From Anaerolineae bacterium (GTDB lineage: Bacteria > Chloroflexota > Anaerolineae > B4-G1): 10,743 nt of DNA. Position 1 is the stretch's first letter, and each line of letters opens with the position of its first letter. The stretch is from assembly GCA_027079895.1 (NCBI GenBank), contig JALWUZ010000737.1, positions 1-10,743 on the forward strand, in the 5' to 3' direction. The notes beneath the pieces were generated by a model that worked only from the letters and a program-made list of their open reading frames with translations, was not told where the DNA came from and did no database searches. The translations under genes and the position numbers were made by a program. Positions 9,401 through 10,743 of the stretch are shown here, one piece after another.

Positions 9401-10743
9401 TGGTGGATTTGATGCCGCCATCGCCGCCTACCTGGTCTCCACCGGCGACGACGAGGGGCTTGATACGCCCGTCGTCGGTGGGGCCCCAGGAACTGAAGGT
9501 GGTCATCGAGTCGTCATCGGTGTTGGACGCGCCGACGTGGATCGGGTTCTTGGCGGCGGACGGGGGGGCGATCTTGCGATAGCCGGTCGGGGTGGTGGCG
9601 CAGTGGGTCCCTCCCCGCTCATTCCCAACGGACCAGGTAGCGATGTATTTGTCACCGATGCCGACGGTGGAGTTGCCGCCGCGCACGATCTGATCCATCA
9701 GCCGGGCAGTCTCGCCGTAGTTGCCCAAAAGGTCGCAATCGCCGGGGAAGTAGAACGAGATGTTGGAGCCGATGCTGGCCGTGCCGATGTCCGCACCGTA
9801 GGAGTTCTGGGCCTGGGCCCAGTCGTGCTCGATGTCGCCGGGGTTGTCGTAGAACCACATGCCGGTGCCGTCCCACTCGAAGCCGTAGGAGATGATGTCC
9901 ACCGCCGGGGCCATGCCGCGCCATTGATTGGCGGAACCGCCGGCGGACGCGCTGAGGGAGCCATCGCCGCCGAGGGTGCCGGCGACGTGGGTAGAGTGGT
10001 CGGCGTAGGCGGTGGAGTCGCCGTGCGTCACGCGGGTGCCGAAGTCCGGGTGGCCCCACACCTGCCCCACGTCGTAGACCAGGACGTCTACCCCGCTGCC
10101 GTCGAGGTTGTAGGGGGAGTCCTGCACATCGTCCACGCCGATCTGGGCGCGGATGCCGTCGTTGGTGGCCGTCAGCGGCGGGCCGACCGGTTCGACCCAT
10201 TGGACGGCATCTTCGGCGGCGAGGGCGCGGACGTTCTCCTGGGGCAGCGCGACGACCAGGGTGTTGATGCCCACGATCTGGTTGATGACTTTGCCGCCGT
10301 GGGCCTCCGCCAGTTTGCGGCCTGTGTCCAGGCTCTCGTCCAGGTGGAGGGAGACGTAGACGGCGACGGTGCCGTCGGGGGCGCGGTTGAACTCGCTCCA
10401 GTGGCCGGTGCGGATGTTCGGGGCGAGTTTGTCGTCCACCGTCAGCGGCCCGGCCCAGACGACGCCGGGCAGGTCGAGAACGGCGGTGGGCTGCGCCGCC
10501 GGGACGGAGGCGATCCAGGCGTAGTCGGGGACGTAGGCCAGTAGATGCAGCCCCCGTGCGGCCAGGGCCGCTTTCGCCGCTTGGCGGGGGATGAAGTCCA
10601 GTTGGACGAGGATGTGGACGCGCTCCCGGTCGGTGGCGGTCAGGCGTCGCAGACCGTCTACATCGGTGGCGGTGGGTTGGAATTGGCGGGATTGAAGGCG
10701 GATGGTGTGGGGGGAAGCGGGAGCAGCCAACGGCGGTGAGGTG
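1..10743 (-). CDS. Giant multidomain secreted/surface S8 serine protease with beta-helix, Ig-like and PKD repeats (interior fragment, both ends missing)
   Basis: A single frame stays open across the entire window on the minus strand. Complete codons run from 10742 down to 3, giving 3,580 residues with no stop. Protein-level homology is continuous in this frame at points I checked near the right edge, at about 10071, 9309, 8346, 6580, 5600, 3915, 600 and 20. Domain order is propeptide-like region, KP43-like subtilisin domain, beta-sandwich, helical linker, two right-handed beta-helix modules, eleven Ig-like repeats and two PKD domains. The start codon and any signal peptide lie beyond the right edge; the stop and any membrane or wall anchor lie beyond the left edge. 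The extracellular-type domains, Thr/Ser/Gly/Asn-rich composition and few cysteines indicate an exported protein. Its likely role is proteolysis combined with adhesion or scaffolding at the cell surface. The substrate is unknown. No regulatory signals can be seen because the promoter is outside. Confidence 0.93.
466..1050 (-). repeat. 585-bp tandem repeat unit, copy 1 (Ig-like R10 + PKD1)
   Basis: This unit encodes one NEW3/DUF11-like repeat plus one PKD domain (195 codons). Positions 596-965 align without gaps to 11-380 at an offset of exactly 585 bases. I counted about 25 mismatches in 370 positions (about 93% identity). Similarity drops sharply from about 970 upward (versus about 385 upward), so the most recent homogenised segment ends inside the LTNTGN region. 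Confidence 0.88.
478..737 (-). other. PKD domain 1
   Basis: About 85 residues contain the PKD signature 'PLTYTWDFGDGSAPASGNPV' followed by 'AHTYAVTGTFTVAMSVTN' (about 525-640). This is the classical W.FGDG...... HTY...G.Y.V...V pattern. It is flanked by Cys residues at 726-728 ('GCVPLAGVNF') and 513-515 ('NLCSGPL'), which could bridge the domain. PKD domains are Ig-like modules common in extracellular proteases and surface proteins, where they mediate protein or polysaccharide contacts or act as spacers. It sits between repeats R10 and R11. Confidence 0.92.
1050..2004 (-). repeat. Three-repeat block R7-R8-R9 (paralogue of R1-R2-R3)
   Basis: R7 (anchor 1918), R8 (1591) and R9 (1279) keep the 327/312-base internal spacing of R1-R3. 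R7 has a divergent core ('LKNTGNGTDTYDIALASSRG', then 'TVTLGYGEIAQVSV') and, like R1, lacks the GPFTL strand found in most other repeats. R8 has 'LSPIVLGPW' at the same place. The block is more diverged than the 585-bp unit, so it is probably an older duplication. Confidence 0.6.
2968..3908 (-). repeat. Three-repeat block R1-R2-R3 (duplicated as R7-R8-R9)
   Basis: The LTNTGN anchors of R1, R2 and R3 (3829, 3502, 3190) each lie exactly 1,911 bases from those of R7, R8 and R9 (1918, 1591, 1279). Pairwise subtype features match. R1 and R7 share 'VP.GV.SGT' and 'TTTV.F'. R2 and R8 share 'F.PDH.T', 'TLTN.GNYTDTF'-like strands, 'GWGSLL' and 'GGA.PV..D.T.AF.PGV'. R3 and R9 share 'PGV.F.PD.SQTV'. This indicates duplication of a block rather than of single repeats. 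Confidence 0.6.
3909..6562 (-). other. Right-handed parallel beta-helix module 2, longer, with choice-of-anchor Q-type ending
   Basis: A second, longer beta-helix (about 885 residues) begins immediately after module 1. Its paralogous cap has 'SCEYATIQQAVNAAEDGDTV' (Cys1403, codon 6534-6536) and 'DITLVGGYNSTC' (Cys1449, codon 6396-6398), with nearly the same Cys-Cys spacing as module 1 (46 versus 45 residues). Many rungs follow, such as 'VEIHDNHGYYGGGLYISDYS', 'VSFLSNTAYDGGGIYADYGT', 'ISVNQADYYGGGLFLDNSTL' and 'VISNTAGNSGGGIRANGGTL'. The end is 'VVDPRFVSSASGDYHLRGDS', then 'PAIDMC', 'DLDNVARPV' (about 3945-3971) and 'YDAGAYEYPY' (about 3906-3935). The rungs near 4600-5100 shift to 'N.AGGNGGAVYV' variants. 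One rung at about 5697-5747 is unusually hydrophobic. It probably forms the long shaft of the surface protein. Confidence 0.85.
6570..8195 (-). other. Right-handed parallel beta-helix module 1, with choice-of-anchor Q-type ending
   Basis: The module (about 540 residues) opens with a cap containing 'GCTYATIGEAIAAANPGDRI' (Cys859, codon 8166-8168), 'TLTLEGGYDGC' (Cys904, codon 8031-8033) and 'TTVDGDASGPVIVI'. It continues as a ladder of rungs of about 20-30 residues with the recurrent pattern 'D..IYDN.A..GGGL', for example 'VKIYNNTATSKGGGLRLYGS', 'LYSNTADDDGGGVYLDNSNL' and 'IYGNTAVSYGGGAYLLNSNA'. The last rungs give 'VTYSDIQGGYEGVGNMDTDP', 'LFVSTSDLHLRTTSPLID', then 'DFDGEERPI' (6618-6644) and 'YDMGADE' (6573-6593). 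That ending is characteristic of choice-of-anchor Q beta-helix proteins. Such folds serve as rigid extracellular shafts or carbohydrate-binding or lyase scaffolds. I see no convincing polysaccharide-lyase catalytic motif, so a structural or adhesive role is favoured. Confidence 0.85.
8196..8726 (-). other. Proline-rich and charged helical linker between protease head and beta-helix
   Basis: About 177 residues lack the beta-repeat style of the rest of the protein. After 'MPSPAGPELMPPPEPQP' comes a long predicted helix (about 8382-8612) containing 'ELWQQALESSLKAEQENAER' and 'VHTEIERAQEQLFEAA'. A Pro run 'APPPPPTAP' (about 8354-8384) follows. A second acidic/Ala-rich helix starting 'SEEEEQAAADAQARED' lies at about 8262-8351, then a flexible 'SGSPLPVRTTPAVPGRPAAD' segment. 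Charge and heptad-like spacing are compatible with a coiled coil, but I cannot compute this. It probably acts as a spacer or hinge separating protease and shaft. Nothing here identifies a known family. Confidence 0.75.
8727..9110 (-). other. KP43-type C-terminal beta-sandwich domain following the protease
   Basis: About 128 residues directly follow the catalytic domain. The visible pattern is 'DGEVDVFYLVVPDDDEPVTV', 'SLAWDDYEATV', 'INDLDLELVAPDGTVW' (conserved NDLDL core at about 8946-8966), 'HINNQEQVQV' (about 8832-8860), 'GTWLVRVKGTTVPQGPQDYS' and 'SLACEG' (about 8733-8750). The same order (SL.W.D, VNDLDL...P.G, NN.E.V, G.Y...V.....GPQ.FSL) is known from the C-terminal beta-barrel of KP43-like subtilisins, where it packs on the catalytic domain and contributes to stability. 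This supports a complete protease head rather than a broken subtilisin. A Cys pair (CEGC) and a later Cys (DLGVC) occur at its C-terminal boundary and could form a disulfide. Confidence 0.85.
9111..10183 (-). other. Subtilisin-like S8 serine protease catalytic domain, KP43-like
   Basis: The complete catalytic set is visible. Asp224 sits in 'VLVYDVGQVWGHPDF' (codon 10071-10073). His249 is in 'DHSTHVAGT' (9996-9998). The oxyanion-hole Asn374 is in 'WSVGNERGG' (9621-9623). The nucleophile Ser478 is in 'MAGTSMATPAVAGG' (9309-9311). Further family signatures are 'GMAPAVDIISYGFEW', 'FSSWGPTDDGRIKPLVVAGG' and the closing 'YQWGYGQVDIHAAI'. The 'F.S.GPT.DGRIKP' motif and the following beta-sandwich match KP43-type oxidatively stable alkaline proteases. 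Oddities are DVG where DTG or DSG is usual after the catalytic Asp, HSTHVAGT instead of HGTHVAGT, and only 25 residues between Asp and His (32 in subtilisin BPN'). With all key residues present the domain is probably active, cleaving peptide bonds outside the cell. Confidence 0.93.
10184..10742 (-). other. N-terminal propeptide-like region, possibly two tandem modules
   Basis: Residues 1 to about 186 precede the protease domain and show no signal peptide, so the true N-terminus is further upstream. Two stretches look alike in style. About 10463-10660 begins with 'RVHILVQLDF' and a helix rich in Ala, then 'LHLLAYVPDYAWIASVP'. About 10195-10376 contains 'TVAVYVSLHLDES', a helix 'GRKLAEAHGGKV', then 'GINTLVVALPQENVRALA' and 'VQWVEPV'. 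The second has the beta-alpha-beta-beta-alpha-beta flavour of subtilisin inhibitor/propeptide domains, which end with a 'V..VEP' strand just before the catalytic domain. By family analogy it would act as a folding chaperone and inhibitor that is removed on maturation. The two-module reading is inference. Confidence 0.6.

Noticed and set aside
9111..10183. Protease as a catalytically dead pseudoenzyme because of DVG and HSTH
   Set aside because: The Asp, His, Ser and oxyanion-hole Asn are all present in the right order and context. The substitutions are beside, not at, the catalytic residues.
8835..10544. Long plus-strand open frame (569 codons) opposite the protease region
   Set aside because: Its translation is a low-complexity Val/Gly/Asp/Ala-rich string with no family motif, while the minus strand in the same place encodes a clear S8 protease. 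It is an antisense shadow of GC-rich coding DNA.
1..10743. Type V autotransporter (subtilisin passenger plus beta-helix)
   Set aside because: No outer-membrane beta-barrel is visible, and the part C-terminal to the beta-helix is an Ig-like/PKD array rather than a translocator. The C-terminus is missing, so this cannot be fully excluded.

Overview
The whole 10,743-base window is the interior of one giant protein-coding gene on the minus strand. Reading the complement from the right edge, in the frame whose codons occupy plus-strand positions 10742-10740, 10739-10737 and so on down to 5-3, I find no stop codon in about 3,580 codons. Neither the start nor the stop codon lies in the window, so the protein is longer than 3,580 residues. 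There is no second gene, RNA gene, promoter, terminator, mobile element or CRISPR array that I can support. The many plus-strand open frames are antisense shadows caused by the GC-rich codon usage. Residue numbers below count from the first complete codon at the right edge.

From N- to C-terminus (right to left) the protein is a mosaic. (1) A propeptide-like region (10184-10742). (2) A subtilisin-family S8 protease domain (9111-10183) with Asp224, His249, Asn374 and Ser478. (3) A beta-sandwich (8727-9110) like the one following the catalytic domain in KP43-type alkaline proteases. (4) A proline-rich, charged, predicted-helical linker (8196-8726). (5) Two right-handed parallel beta-helix modules (6570-8195 and 3909-6562). 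Each opens with a Cys-containing 'C.YATI..A' cap and closes with a 'choice-of-anchor Q'-type segment. (6) Eleven Ig-like repeats of about 104-109 residues (DUF11/NEW3-like, with the TYTH.LTNTGN and GW...PFTL...V.V.VP signatures) and two PKD domains, the last PKD running off the left edge.

The product is most likely an exported, cell-surface or extracellular multidomain protease/adhesin: a serine protease head, a long beta-helix shaft, and an Ig-like stalk presumably leading to a C-terminal anchor outside the window. No signal peptide or anchor is visible because both termini are missing.

The organism is probably a GC-rich environmental bacterium. The combination of choice-of-anchor Q beta-helices, long LTNTGN repeat arrays and KP43-like proteases recalls Chloroflexota (Anaerolineae-type) genomes. 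That assignment is inference from protein style, not proof.

The C-terminal array carries a clear duplication history. A 585-bp Ig+PKD unit is duplicated at about 93% nucleotide identity over the aligned part. A three-repeat block (R1-R3) also appears to be duplicated as R7-R9 at a constant offset of 1,911 bp.
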